Origin: Rhodanobacter thiooxydans LCS2
Lineage (GTDB): Bacteria; Pseudomonadota; Gammaproteobacteria; Xanthomonadales; Rhodanobacteraceae
Reading direction: 5' to 3'
DNA: 64,000 nucleotides
Assembly: GCF_000264375.1 (NCBI RefSeq)
Contig: NZ_AJXW01000022.1
Location: forward strand, 39,915 to 103,914
The translations under genes were made by a program, and so were the position numbers. Below the pieces are notes generated by a model, which saw only the letters and a program-made list of their open reading frames with translations, was not told where the DNA came from and did not search any database. Positions within the stretch are counted from its first letter, which is position 1. Each line of letters starts with the position of its first letter. Shown here piece by piece: positions 48,741-57,393 of this stretch.

Positions 48741-49078
48741 CACGAACACGTTTTTACGACGATCCGCTTTTCCGTAACGCGTGGCCTTGGCTGCTGCTCC
48801 TGCTGATGTGCCTGGCGGCGACGGCCGCCCACGCGGCCGGCTCCAACATGCCGTGGGAAGCGCCGCTGCAATCCATTCTCGATTCGATCCAGGGACCGGT
48901 CGCCAAGATCATCGCCGTCATCGTCATCATCGTGACGGGCCTCACGCTCGCGTTTGGCGACAGCAGCGGCGGCTTCCGGCGTCTGATCCAGATCGTGTTC
49001 GGTCTGTCGATCGCATTCGCCGCGTCGAGCTTCTTCCTGTCGTTCTTCAGCTTCTCTGGCGGCGCGGTGGTGGCATGA
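48737..49078 (+). CDS. trbC: TrbC, conjugative pilin precursor
   Basis: 113-aa VirB2-like pilin: long signal peptide (to AHAAGS, about residue 35) and two hydrophobic helices (IAVIVIIVTGLTLAF; IVFGLSIAFAASSFF). Likely cleaved and perhaps cyclised by TraF. AGGAGG precedes the ATG. Confidence 0.92.
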   Translation: MTRTRFYDDPLFRNAWPWLLLLLMCLAATAAHAAGSNMPWEAPLQSILDSIQGPVAKIIAVIVIIVTGLTLAFGDSSGGFRRLIQIVFGLSIAFAASSFFLSFFSFSGGAVVA

Positions 49079-49344
49079 ACGAATCCACGTTCCACGCCGG
49101 ATTCGAGGTGCCGCTGCATCGCTCGCTCACCGAGCCGATCCTGATGGGTGGCGCACCGCGCACCGTGGCGATCGCCAACGGCACGCTGGCCGCTGCCGTG
49201 GGACTGGGCCTGCAATTGTGGATTCCCGGCATCGCGCTGTGGCTGATCGGCCATTCGCTCGCCGTGTGGGGAGCACGCGTCGATCCGCAGTTCATGTCGG
49301 TGTTTGCACGGCATCTCAAGCACAAGCCGCTACTGGACGTGTGA
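49075..49344 (+). CDS. trbD: TrbD, VirB3-like membrane protein
   Basis: 89 aa with two close membrane helices and the family pattern FEVPLHRSLTEPILMGGAPR near the N-terminus. It works with TrbE in pilus biogenesis. It overlaps trbC by 4 bp. Confidence 0.92.
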   Translation: MNESTFHAGFEVPLHRSLTEPILMGGAPRTVAIANGTLAAAVGLGLQLWIPGIALWLIGHSLAVWGARVDPQFMSVFARHLKHKPLLDV

Positions 49345-49354
49345 GGTCGATGCC

Positions 49355-51781
49355 ATGTTGCACCTTGCCGAATACCGCCAGCGTCCCGCGTTGCTTGCCG
49401 ACTGGCTACCGTGGGCGGGCCTGGTCGCGCCCGGTGTGGTGCTCAACAAGGATGGCAGTTTCCAACGCACGGCACGTTTCCGCGGACCCGACCTGGACAG
49501 CGCGACGCCGGGCGAGCTGATCGCCACGACCGCGCGCCTGAACAACGCACTGCGCCGGCTGGGTTCGGGCTGGGCGCTGTTTATCGAGGCCGCACGCCGG
49601 CCGGCCGCGGACTACCCGCACTCGGATTTTCCCGAGCCACTGTCCTGGCTGGTGGATGAGGAGCGCCGCGCCGCGTTCGAGGAAACCGGCAGCCATTTCG
49701 AGAGTGCCTATCACCTGACACTGCTGTATTTGCCGTTTGAGGAATCGCGGGTGAAGGCCGGCAAGCTGCTCTACGAGAACACGCCGACCCGCGGCGTGGA
49801 CTGGCGCGAACGGCTGACCGCTTTCGTCGCGGAAGCCGATCGTGTGTTCGATCTGCTCGATGGCGTGATGCCGGAAATTGCCTGGCTGGACGACAGCGAG
49901 ACGTTGACCTACCTGCACGGCTGCATTTCCACGCGCCGTTATGCCATCGGCGTGCCCGAGGTGCCGTTCCACCTGGATGCGCTGCTGGCCGACACTGCAC
50001 TCGTGGGTGGCCTGGCGCCGATGCTGGGGGACCGGCATGTGCGTGTGGTGACGGTGCGAGGCTTCCCGACGACGACCTGGCCAGGGATGCTCGATGACCT
50101 CAACCGCCTCGGTTTCGCTTACCGCTGGTCTGCGCGCTTCCTGTGCCTGGACAAGGCCGAGGCCGAGAAAGAGTTGGGCCGGTTGCGCCGGCAGTGGTTC
50201 GCCAAGCGCAAGAACGTCGTCGCGCTCTTGCGCGAAACGATCTTCCAGCAGGAATCGCCGCTGGTCGATACCGACGCCAGCAACAAGGCGAGCGACGCCG
50301 ACGCCGCCCTGCAGGAATTGGGCAGCGACCAGGTGACCTTCGGCTACGTGACGACGACCGTCATCGTGATGGATGTCGACGCGGCGGCGGCTGACGAAAA
50401 ACTGCGCATGGTGGAGCGCGCCATCCAGGGCCGCGGCTTCGTGACGATTCCCGAAACGCTCAATGCGGTGGAAGCGTGGCTGTCCTCGATTCCGGGCCAT
50501 GCCTATGCCAACGTGCGTCAGCCGATCATCTCGACGTTGAACCTCGCGCACCTCATGCCGGTGTCGGCCGTGTGGGCGGGACAAGAGAAGAACGCCCACC
50601 TCGATGGGCCGCCGCTGATCGTCACGCGCACCGATGGTGCCACGCCGTTCCGGCTGGTCACGCACATCGGTGACGTGGGCCACACGCTGGTCGTCGGCCC
50701 GACCGGCATGGGCAAGTCGGTGTTGCTGGCCGTGTTGGCGATGCAGTTTCGGCGCTATCGCGGCGCACGCATCTTCGCGTTCGACATGGGGCGTTCGATG
50801 CGCGCCACGGTCCTGGGTCTCGGCGGCGAGCACTACGACCTCGGCACGGATGGCGCCATCGCGTTCCAGCCGCTCGCGCGCATCGACCAGGAGGGCTATC
50901 GCGCCTGGGCCAGCGAGTGGATCGAAGGCCGCCTGTCGCACGAAGGCGTGGCCATCGGTCCCGACGAGAAGGCGGCCATCTGGTCGGCACTGGGGAGTCT
51001 CGCCGGTGCGCCGCTGGAACAGCGCACCATGACCGGCTTGTTGGTGCTGCTGCAATCGAACGCGCTGCGCCAGGCACTCGCGCCTTACGTGCTGGGCGGC
51101 GCCCACGGCAAGCTGCTCGATGCCGATCACGATCGCTTGGGCCGCGCCGACGTACAAGGCTTCGAGATGGAGGAACTGATGCACAGCAAGGCCGCGGTGT
51201 TGGCTGTGCTGCATTACCTCTTCGCGCGCTTCGATGAGCGGTTCGACGGCGCGCCGACGCTCCTGATCCTCGACGAGTCCTGGCTGTTCCTGGATGACCC
51301 GGTGTTCGCCGCGCGCATCCGCCAGTGGTTGAAGACGCTGCGCAAGAAGAACGTCAGCGTCATCTTTGCCACGCAGTCGCTCGCCGACATCAAGGATTCG
51401 AGCATTGCACCCGCGATCATCGAAAGCTGCGCGAGCCGCATCTTCCTGCCGAACCCACAGGCCACCGAGCCGCAGATTCGCACGATCTACGAAGGCTTCG
51501 GGCTGAACGCACGGCAGATCGAGATCGTCGCCACCGCCGAGCCCAAGCGCGACTACTACTACCAATCGCGACTGGGCAATCGCCTGTTCGACCTCGACCT
51601 CGGACCCATCGCACTGGCCTTCGCCGGCGCCTCGACGCCCCAATACCAGCACGACATCGACCGCGTGATGTTCGACGCCGCTGCGCCGGGGTTCATCGGG
51701 GCCTGGTTGCGCCACGCCGGCCTCGACTGGGCCGCCGACCTCATTCCCTCGTTTTCCACGTCATCGGAGATTCGGCCATGA
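49355..51781 (+). CDS. trbE: TrbE, VirB4-type ATPase
   Basis: 808-aa ATPase, the largest part of the secretion machine. It has the CagE/TrbE/VirB N-terminal domain, Walker A VGPTGMGKSVLLAVLAMQF (about residues 447-465) and Walker B PTLLILDESWLFLDDPVF. ATG 49355 opens the conserved MLHLAEYRQRP. Length is normal. Confidence 0.95.
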   Translation: MLHLAEYRQRPALLADWLPWAGLVAPGVVLNKDGSFQRTARFRGPDLDSATPGELIATTARLNNALRRLGSGWALFIEAARRPAADYPHSDFPEPLSWLVDEERRAAFEETGSHFESAYHLTLLYLPFEESRVKAGKLLYENTPTRGVDWRERLTAFVAEADRVFDLLDGVMPEIAWLDDSETLTYLHGCISTRRYAIGVPEVPFHLDALLADTALVGGLAPMLGDRHVRVVTVRGFPTTTWPGMLDDLNRLGFAYRWSARFLCLDKAEAEKELGRLRRQWFAKRKNVVALLRETIFQQESPLVDTDASNKASDADAALQELGSDQVTFGYVTTTVIVMDVDAAAADEKLRMVERAIQGRGFVTIPETLNAVEAWLSSIPGHAYANVRQPIISTLNLAHLMPVSAVWAGQEKNAHLDGPPLIVTRTDGATPFRLVTHIGDVGHTLVVGPTGMGKSVLLAVLAMQFRRYRGARIFAFDMGRSMRATVLGLGGEHYDLGTDGAIAFQPLARIDQEGYRAWASEWIEGRLSHEGVAIGPDEKAAIWSALGSLAGAPLEQRTMTGLLVLLQSNALRQALAPYVLGGAHGKLLDADHDRLGRADVQGFEMEELMHSKAAVLAVLHYLFARFDERFDGAPTLLILDESWLFLDDPVFAARIRQWLKTLRKKNVSVIFATQSLADIKDSSIAPAIIESCASRIFLPNPQATEPQIRTIYEGFGLNARQIEIVATAEPKRDYYYQSRLGNRLFDLDLGPIALAFAGASTPQYQHDIDRVMFDAAAPGFIGAWLRHAGLDWAADLIPSFSTSSEIRP

Positions 51782-52506
51782 AGAAGATCGGGCTGGCCGC
51801 CGCTGCGGCCGTGTTGTTCACATGTTCATCCGCGAGCTTCGCGCAGTGGGCGGTATTCGACGTCGCGAACTACTCGCAGAACCTGCTGACCGCCGCGCGC
51901 GAGCTGCAACAGATCGACAACCAGATCCAGCAGTTGCAGAACGAGGCAACGATGCTGCTCAACCAGGGCCGCAATCTCACCAGCCTCAACTACAACTCGC
52001 TGTCGCAGCTGCTCGCCACGCTTTCGAGTACCAATCAGTTGATCACGCAGGCGCAGGGATTGACGTTCAACGTCGCGCAGTCGCAGGCGACCTTCGACCG
52101 GCTGTATCCGCTGTCCTACGGCGCCGGCACCAGCCATGCCCAGATGGTGCAGGACGCACAAGCGCGTTGGCAGACCTCGGTGCGGGCGTTGCAGACCGCG
52201 ACGCAGATGCAGTCGCAGGCCGCGCAGAACCTGCTGTCGGACCAGAAGGTCGTGAGCAGGCTGGTGACATACAGTCAAGGGGCGGTCGGCGCCTTGCAGG
52301 CCAGTCAGGCAACCAACCAGTTGCTGGCACTGATCGCGCGCCAGGCGATCCAGGCGCAACAGCTCAAGGTATCGCAGGACCGTGCGGCGGCGCTGGATCA
52401 GGCCCGCGCGGCGGCCGACGAAGCGCAGGCCGAGCAGGTGCGTTCGCGTTTCATCGGCAACGGCCCGCAATACACACCGCACCCCGTGAACTTCTATGGC
52501 AACTGA
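51778..52506 (+). CDS. trbJ: TrbJ, VirB5-like secretion protein
   Basis: 242-aa periplasmic protein with signal peptide (to SASFAQ, about residue 22) and long helices rich in Gln (ELQQIDNQIQQLQNEATML). VirB5-like pilus-tip role. Its C-terminus RSRFIGNGPQYTPHPVN matches the end of the EexN-like protein at 44,803. Confidence 0.93.
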   Translation: MKKIGLAAAAAVLFTCSSASFAQWAVFDVANYSQNLLTAARELQQIDNQIQQLQNEATMLLNQGRNLTSLNYNSLSQLLATLSSTNQLITQAQGLTFNVAQSQATFDRLYPLSYGAGTSHAQMVQDAQARWQTSVRALQTATQMQSQAAQNLLSDQKVVSRLVTYSQGAVGALQASQATNQLLALIARQAIQAQQLKVSQDRAAALDQARAAADEAQAEQVRSRFIGNGPQYTPHPVNFYGN

Positions 52507-52804
52507 GGCCATGACGTGCGCACTCGTCCTGTCCGTCGTCGTGGTGCTGACCGGCTGCGGCCGGCACGCACCCGCGTTGACGGTGGACGCGCTGGCCCAC
52601 GATCCGCAGCGATTGAGGCCATTGCATCACCAATGCGCAGTGGCTCGCACGCAGGTCGGTGAAGCGACCTGCCGGATCGTGGATGTGGCGTATGCGCGGC
52701 GCTTCTTCCTCAGCCTTGGCGGCCCTGATGAATACCAGACGTTGATCTCGCTGCCGCCGATCCCGGCAAGCTTCGATGAAACCGACGACGGAGCGAAGCC
52801 ATGA
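52496..52804 (+). CDS. trbK: TrbK/EexN-like entry-exclusion lipoprotein
   Basis: 102 aa with a short hydrophobic leader and lipobox VLTGC. The mature part (TVDALAHDPQRLRPLHHQC, then ARRFFLSLGG) follows the EexN pattern and is a distant relative of the lipoprotein at 44,803. It overlaps trbJ by 11 bp; ATG 52511 is an alternative start. Probably exclusion. Confidence 0.75.
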   Translation: MATEAMTCALVLSVVVVLTGCGRHAPALTVDALAHDPQRLRPLHHQCAVARTQVGEATCRIVDVAYARRFFLSLGGPDEYQTLISLPPIPASFDETDDGAKP

Positions 52805-54117
52805 ACGATCTCTCCGTCATCGACCAGTTCCTGGCGGTCTTCTCGCAGTACATCGATTCCGGTTTCGGGCTGCTGCATGGCGAAGTCGCGTATCTCTCCG
52901 CGACGCTGATCGTCATCGACGTGACGCTGGCGGGTCTGTTCTGGGCAATGGGCGGCGAGGAAGTGCTGGCCAAGCTTATCCGCAAGACGCTCTATGTCGG
53001 CGCCTTCGCCTACATCATCGGCAATTTCAACACGCTAGCCGGCATCGTGTTCCGTTCGTTTGCGGGTCTCGGGTTGCTCGCCGCCGGTTCGACCGTCAGC
53101 ATCGGCGACTTCCTGCAACCTGGACGTCTCGCCCAGATCGGCGTCCAAGCCGGCCAGCCGATCCTGCAACAGCTTGGCACGATGTCCCACGGGTTCACGG
53201 CCGTCTTCAGCAACCTCGACATGATCGTGGTGCTGCTGCTCGCGTGGGTCGTGGTCGTCATCAGCTTCTTCATCCTGGCCGTGCAGCTTTTCGTGACGCT
53301 GATCGAGTTCAAGCTGACCACGCTCGCCGGTTTCGTGCTGGTGCCATTCGCGCTGTGGAACAAGACGGCGTTTCTTGCCGAGAAGGTGCTCGGCAACGTG
53401 GTGTCCTCGGGCATCAAGGTGCTGGTGTTGGCGGTGATCGTTGGCATCGGCTCGACGATCTTTGGGCAGTTCCAGACGCCGGCCGGTGCCGATCCGTCAT
53501 TGAACCATGCGCTCGCGGTCATGCTGGCCTCGCTCACGATGCTGGGCCTGGGCATCTTCGGACCGGGGATTGCCACTGGGCTGGTGTCCGGCGCACCGCA
53601 GCTCGGTGCCGGGGCGGCGGCCGGTACGGCGCTCGGGGCGGCGGGTCTCGCCGTTGCTGGCGGTGCTGCGGTCGCGACGGGCGGTGCCGCGGTTGCGGCC
53701 GGAACACGCCTGGCGGCACGCGGCGCGGTAGGCACCGCGCGCGCAGCCAGTGGTGCGGCGTCAGCTTATCGCGCCGGCGCGGCCGCCTCGGGCGCGACCG
53801 GCGCACGGGCCGTCGGCGCGGGCATGGCCAACGTGGCGCGTAGCGGCGCGCAAGCGGCGGGTGAGCGAGTCGCTGCCGGTGCCCGTGCCGTGCGGAATCG
53901 TGTGGCCTCGGCAGCTGGCGTTGGATCGACCTCGAATACCTCGTCGGGCGCGGCGGCGCCTGCCGAATCCGCTGACAAGGCGCCCGATTGGGCGCAGCGC
54001 CTGCAACGCCGCCAGCGCGTGGCACACGGCGCCTCGACGGCCGCGCATGTCGTGCGCTCGGCCGATCACGGTGGCGGCGGTGCCGCGCCGGAACTGCGCG
54101 ATTCCTCGAACGAATAA
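52801..54117 (+). CDS. trbL: TrbL, VirB6-like membrane protein
   Basis: 438-aa protein with five to seven membrane helices in the first 270 residues (start MNDLSVIDQFLAVFSQYIDS) and a long cytoplasmic tail of Ala/Gly/Arg low complexity (about 280-438). It forms part of the inner-membrane channel. It overlaps the previous gene by 4 bp. Confidence 0.92.
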   Translation: MNDLSVIDQFLAVFSQYIDSGFGLLHGEVAYLSATLIVIDVTLAGLFWAMGGEEVLAKLIRKTLYVGAFAYIIGNFNTLAGIVFRSFAGLGLLAAGSTVSIGDFLQPGRLAQIGVQAGQPILQQLGTMSHGFTAVFSNLDMIVVLLLAWVVVVISFFILAVQLFVTLIEFKLTTLAGFVLVPFALWNKTAFLAEKVLGNVVSSGIKVLVLAVIVGIGSTIFGQFQTPAGADPSLNHALAVMLASLTMLGLGIFGPGIATGLVSGAPQLGAGAAAGTALGAAGLAVAGGAAVATGGAAVAAGTRLAARGAVGTARAASGAASAYRAGAAASGATGARAVGAGMANVARSGAQAAGERVAAGARAVRNRVASAAGVGSTSNTSSGAAAPAESADKAPDWAQRLQRRQRVAHGASTAAHVVRSADHGGGGAAPELRDSSNE

Positions 54118-54129
54118 GAGAGGCGAACG

Positions 54130-54837
54130 ATGCGCTTCAGACGACCCGGCGTGCGTTACAGCGAGTCACCTGTGCCCGCCACACCGTATCAAGCCGCTGC
54201 CCAGGTGTGGGACGAACGCCTGGGCAGCGCCCGCGTGCAGGCAAAAAATTGGCGGTTGATGGCCTTCGGCTGTCTCGGGCTCGCGTTGCTGATGGCCGCT
54301 GGCCTCGTATGGCAGTCCGGCCGGTCGCGCGTCACGCCCTACGTGGTCGAAGTCGATCACGCCGGGCAGGTGCGTGCCGTCGGCGCCGCAGTCACGCCTT
54401 ACAAGCCGACTGATGCACAGATCGCCTACCACCTGGCGCGCTTCATCGCCGACGTGCGCGCGCTGTCGATCGACCCGGTGGTAGTGCGGCAGGACTGGCT
54501 CGAAGCCTACGGCTACACCACGGACCGGGGCGCGGCCACCTTGAATGATTACGCCCGTGCCCATGATCCGTTCGCGCATGTCGGCCAAGACTCCATCTCG
54601 GTAGACGTGACCAGCGTGGTGCGTGTGAGCGACACCTCGTTCCAGGTGCGCTGGACTGAGCAGCACTACAACGAGGGCACACCCACCGGCATCGAGCACT
54701 GGACCGCGATGCTCACCCTCGTTATGCAGACGCCGCGCACCGAACAGCAGGTGCGCCGTAACCCCCTCGGTATCTACATCAACGGGCTGTCCTGGAACCG
54801 CGACCTGGATGCGCCGGAAGGAGCGAAGAAGCCATGA
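54130..54837 (+). CDS. trbF: TrbF, VirB8-like channel protein
   Basis: 235 aa: short cytoplasmic start, one membrane helix (about residues 43-62), then the VirB8 periplasmic domain (RVTPYVVEVDHAGQVRAVG, SVDVTSVVRVSDTSFQVRW, NPLGIYINGLSW). Nucleates the secretion complex. Confidence 0.94.
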   Translation: MRFRRPGVRYSESPVPATPYQAAAQVWDERLGSARVQAKNWRLMAFGCLGLALLMAAGLVWQSGRSRVTPYVVEVDHAGQVRAVGAAVTPYKPTDAQIAYHLARFIADVRALSIDPVVVRQDWLEAYGYTTDRGAATLNDYARAHDPFAHVGQDSISVDVTSVVRVSDTSFQVRWTEQHYNEGTPTGIEHWTAMLTLVMQTPRTEQQVRRNPLGIYINGLSWNRDLDAPEGAKKP

Positions 54838-55850
54838 AACACGCCATCACCACTTTTGCTTTTCTCGGTCTGCTCGGCGCGCTCTCCGGTTGCGCCACCC
54901 AGGGCAAGCCACCGCCGGCCATCTCGCTGGATGAGTCGGTCAAAGCGCAGCCGCTGCCCGAACCGCCCAAGCCGGTCGCGGTGGTGGGGGTGCCCAAGCC
55001 ATTGCCGTTGCCGGACCAGATGAAGCCACTACCGGGCGGCGTCGATACGAAGCCGGCTCCGGAACCTGCCGATGCGAAGACGCGCGTTGAGCAGGCCAAT
55101 GCTGAGGCGAGCGTGGTGCCCACGCGCGAGGGCTACATCAACGCGATTCAGGTCTGGCCGTTCTCCGATGGCGCGCTGTATCAAGTCTATGCGAGCCCCG
55201 GCCGGGTGACGGTCATCAGCTTGCAGCCGGGCGAGGAACTGGTGACGGTCGCGGCCGGCGACACCGTGCAGTGGATCGTAGGCGATACGGCCAGTGGCAG
55301 CGGGGCGGATCGGCGAGTGGCTGTCATGGTCAAACCGGTACGCGTGGGAATCACGACGAACCTCGTCATCACGACGAGTCGACGCACTTATCTGCTGGAA
55401 CTCACATCCACCGCGAAGGCGTGGATGGCATCCGTGTCGTGGCAGTACCCGAAAGACCAGATGTTGGCGTTGCGGGCCCAGGCGCAGGCGGCCGATACGC
55501 AAGCGCCCGTTGCTTTGGGCCTGTCGCTTGACCAGTTGCACTTCCGCTACGCGATCACGGGTGACAGTCCACCGTGGAAGCCGGTACGTGCCTTCGATGA
55601 TGGGCAGCACGTGTATATCCAGTTTCCCGCCGGCATCGCGCAGGGCGAATTGCCGCCGCTATTCGTGGTGGGCCCGGACGGCAAGGGTGAGCTGGTGAAC
55701 TACCGTTTCCACGCGCCTTACGACATCGTGGATCGACTGTTCGGCGCGGCCGAGCTACGGCTCGGTGGCAAGGATGGGAGTAGGGCAGCCGTCGTGCGCA
55801 TTGAGCGCACCGACGGCATCGCCGCGGGAGCGGGTCATGGGCACGACTGA
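54834..55850 (+). CDS. trbG: TrbG, VirB9-like outer-membrane complex protein
   Basis: 338 aa with a lipoprotein-like signal (LGALSGCATQ), a Pro-rich linker (EPPKPVAVVGVPKPLPLP) and the VirB9 domain (NAIQVWPFSDGALYQVYASP, FDDGQHVYIQFP). It builds the outer-membrane core with TrbI. It overlaps trbF and trbI. Confidence 0.94.
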   Translation: MKHAITTFAFLGLLGALSGCATQGKPPPAISLDESVKAQPLPEPPKPVAVVGVPKPLPLPDQMKPLPGGVDTKPAPEPADAKTRVEQANAEASVVPTREGYINAIQVWPFSDGALYQVYASPGRVTVISLQPGEELVTVAAGDTVQWIVGDTASGSGADRRVAVMVKPVRVGITTNLVITTSRRTYLLELTSTAKAWMASVSWQYPKDQMLALRAQAQAADTQAPVALGLSLDQLHFRYAITGDSPPWKPVRAFDDGQHVYIQFPAGIAQGELPPLFVVGPDGKGELVNYRFHAPYDIVDRLFGAAELRLGGKDGSRAAVVRIERTDGIAAGAGHGHD

Positions 55851-57120
55851 GCACGAAGTCCAGCCCGCGCCGAAGGTCGCTCCCGAGGGCGTTGCGTTGC
55901 GCGCCGAGCCGCGTCCAGTGACGCGGCTCAATCGCCGCACGCTGGCCATTTCGGCGACGTTGCTCGCAGTCGTCGTTGCAGGTGCATCCATGTGGGCGCT
56001 GCAATCGAAAGGCCGGCGCGGTTCGGGCGACCAGACGGAGCTATACAACGTCGATCGGATCGCCAAGGCCGACGACCTGGACCAGTTGCCGGCTGACTAC
56101 TCGAAGCTGCCAGCGAAGCCGGCACCGGCGGCCAGTGTGCCGCAGCTCGGACCGCCGCTGCCCGGCGACTGGGGTGCAGCATCTGTCGCGCCACTGCCTG
56201 CTGGCAACGCCAATCCGGGGTCATCGGCCGAGAACATCGACCGGCAGCGCCAGGCCGAGGAAGTCGCCCGCTCGTCGGTGTTCTTCCGCACCAGCAACGC
56301 CACAGGAAAAATGGACGCGGGAGCGGCGACAGCGCAGTTGCCGACCATGCCGAACACTTCGGCCGGACCGTTCAATCCGATGGGTGCCGGGCCGGCGTCC
56401 ACGGCGGCGCAACCCAACGACCCGACGGCGCTCCAGAACCGGCAGGACCAGAAGGAAGCGTTCCTGTCCAAAGGCGGCGATGCCGCTACCAGCAACACCG
56501 GCACCCTGCAGGCGCCGACCTCACCGTACACGGTGATGGCGGGCACCATCATTCCGGCGGCGCTGGTGACGGGTATCAATTCCGACCTGCCGGGGCAGAT
56601 CATCGCCGAGGTCACGCAGCCGGTGTACGACACGGCGACCGGCCGCTACCTGTTGATCCCGCAGGGCTCGCGTCTGATCGGCCGCTATGACAGCCAGGTG
56701 GCGTTCGGGCAGCGGCGCGTGCTGCTGGTCTGGCTGCGACTGGTACTACCGGATACCTCGTCGATCGCGCTGGACAAACTGCCCGGCATCGACCCGGCCG
56801 GCTACGCCGGTCTGGAAGATGGCGTGGACTGGCACTGGGGCCGCATCCTGGCGGGTGCGGCGTTGTCCACGTTGTTGGGTGTTAGCTCCGAACTGACGGT
56901 CTCGAACGAAGGCAACGTCAACGGCAACACAGTCGTCGCCTTGCGCGACAGTGCGCAGGGCACAGCCAACCAGGTCGGTCAGGAAATCACGCGCCGTAAC
57001 CTGAGCATCCAGCCGACGCTGACGGTACGACCGGGTTTCCCGGTGGACGTGATGGTGAACAAGGATCTGGTGTTGCGGCCGTACCAGCCGCTCTTTATCC
57101 AGCGAGGGCCGATGCCATGA
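55837..57120 (+). CDS. trbI: TrbI, VirB10-like core complex protein
   Basis: 427 aa: membrane helix at about residues 30-48, a long Pro/Ala-rich periplasmic linker, and the VirB10 domain (PYTVMAGTIIPAALVTGINS, LIPQGSRLIGRYDSQVAFGQ, VNKDLVLRPYQP). ATG 55837 lies inside the end of trbG. Confidence 0.94.
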   Translation: MGTTEHEVQPAPKVAPEGVALRAEPRPVTRLNRRTLAISATLLAVVVAGASMWALQSKGRRGSGDQTELYNVDRIAKADDLDQLPADYSKLPAKPAPAASVPQLGPPLPGDWGAASVAPLPAGNANPGSSAENIDRQRQAEEVARSSVFFRTSNATGKMDAGAATAQLPTMPNTSAGPFNPMGAGPASTAAQPNDPTALQNRQDQKEAFLSKGGDAATSNTGTLQAPTSPYTVMAGTIIPAALVTGINSDLPGQIIAEVTQPVYDTATGRYLLIPQGSRLIGRYDSQVAFGQRRVLLVWLRLVLPDTSSIALDKLPGIDPAGYAGLEDGVDWHWGRILAGAALSTLLGVSSELTVSNEGNVNGNTVVALRDSAQGTANQVGQEITRRNLSIQPTLTVRPGFPVDVMVNKDLVLRPYQPLFIQRGPMP

Positions 57121-57374
57121 GTGCGTTCCCGAAAAAGTTGAGACTTGGGCCGTTGCCCGATACGCAGACGATCAAGCTGACTTTTACATGCTCGGCGAGC
57201 CTCAAGGCCGACCTCGATTGTTACGCTGCGCTGCATGCGCAGACCTACGGCGAGGCGGTCGATGCAGCGACGTTGATCCCGCATATGCTTGAAGCTTTTA
57301 TGGCGGGAGATCGAGGCTTTCGGCGATCGAATGGCAGCAGCGCACGGCGCAATGAAAAAGCCGCCCCTGCGTGA
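57117..57374 (+). CDS. DUF2274 protein, last gene of the ICE
   Basis: 85-aa DUF2274 protein (LRLGPLPDTQTIKLTFTCSA, then LDCYAALHAQTYGEAVDAATLIPHMLEAFMA split in the family). It closes the trb operon in Tn4371-like ICEs; function unknown. Its last six codons (EKAAPA and stop) fall in the attachment core and the host tRNA terminator, so the C-terminus is set by the insertion site. Confidence 0.88.
   Translation: MSAFPKKLRLGPLPDTQTIKLTFTCSASLKADLDCYAALHAQTYGEAVDAATLIPHMLEAFMAGDRGFRRSNGSSARRNEKAAPA
57352..57359 (-). other. ICE right attachment core (attR), TTTTTCAT
   Basis: The minus strand reads TTTTTCAT, the 8-bp direct-repeat target I recall for Tn4371-like ICEs (general form TTTTTYRT). It falls exactly between the last ICE gene and the host tRNA-Leu terminator. 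The matching left copy would be outside the window. Confidence 0.65.
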
Positions 57375-57389
57375 GCAGGGACGGCTTTT
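57356..57389. terminator. bidirectional terminator of tRNA-Leu and trb operon
   Basis: AAAAGCCG plus CCCTGC pair with GCAGGG plus CGGCTTTT around a GTGA loop; T-runs on both strands. It lies 5 nt past the tRNA 3' end and inside the DUF2274 stop region. Confidence 0.85.
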
Positions 57390-57393
57390 GAAT

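Noticed and set aside
49406..51715. 769-codon open frame on the minus strand across trbE
   Set aside because: Shadow of trbE, whose Walker motifs and length are firm.
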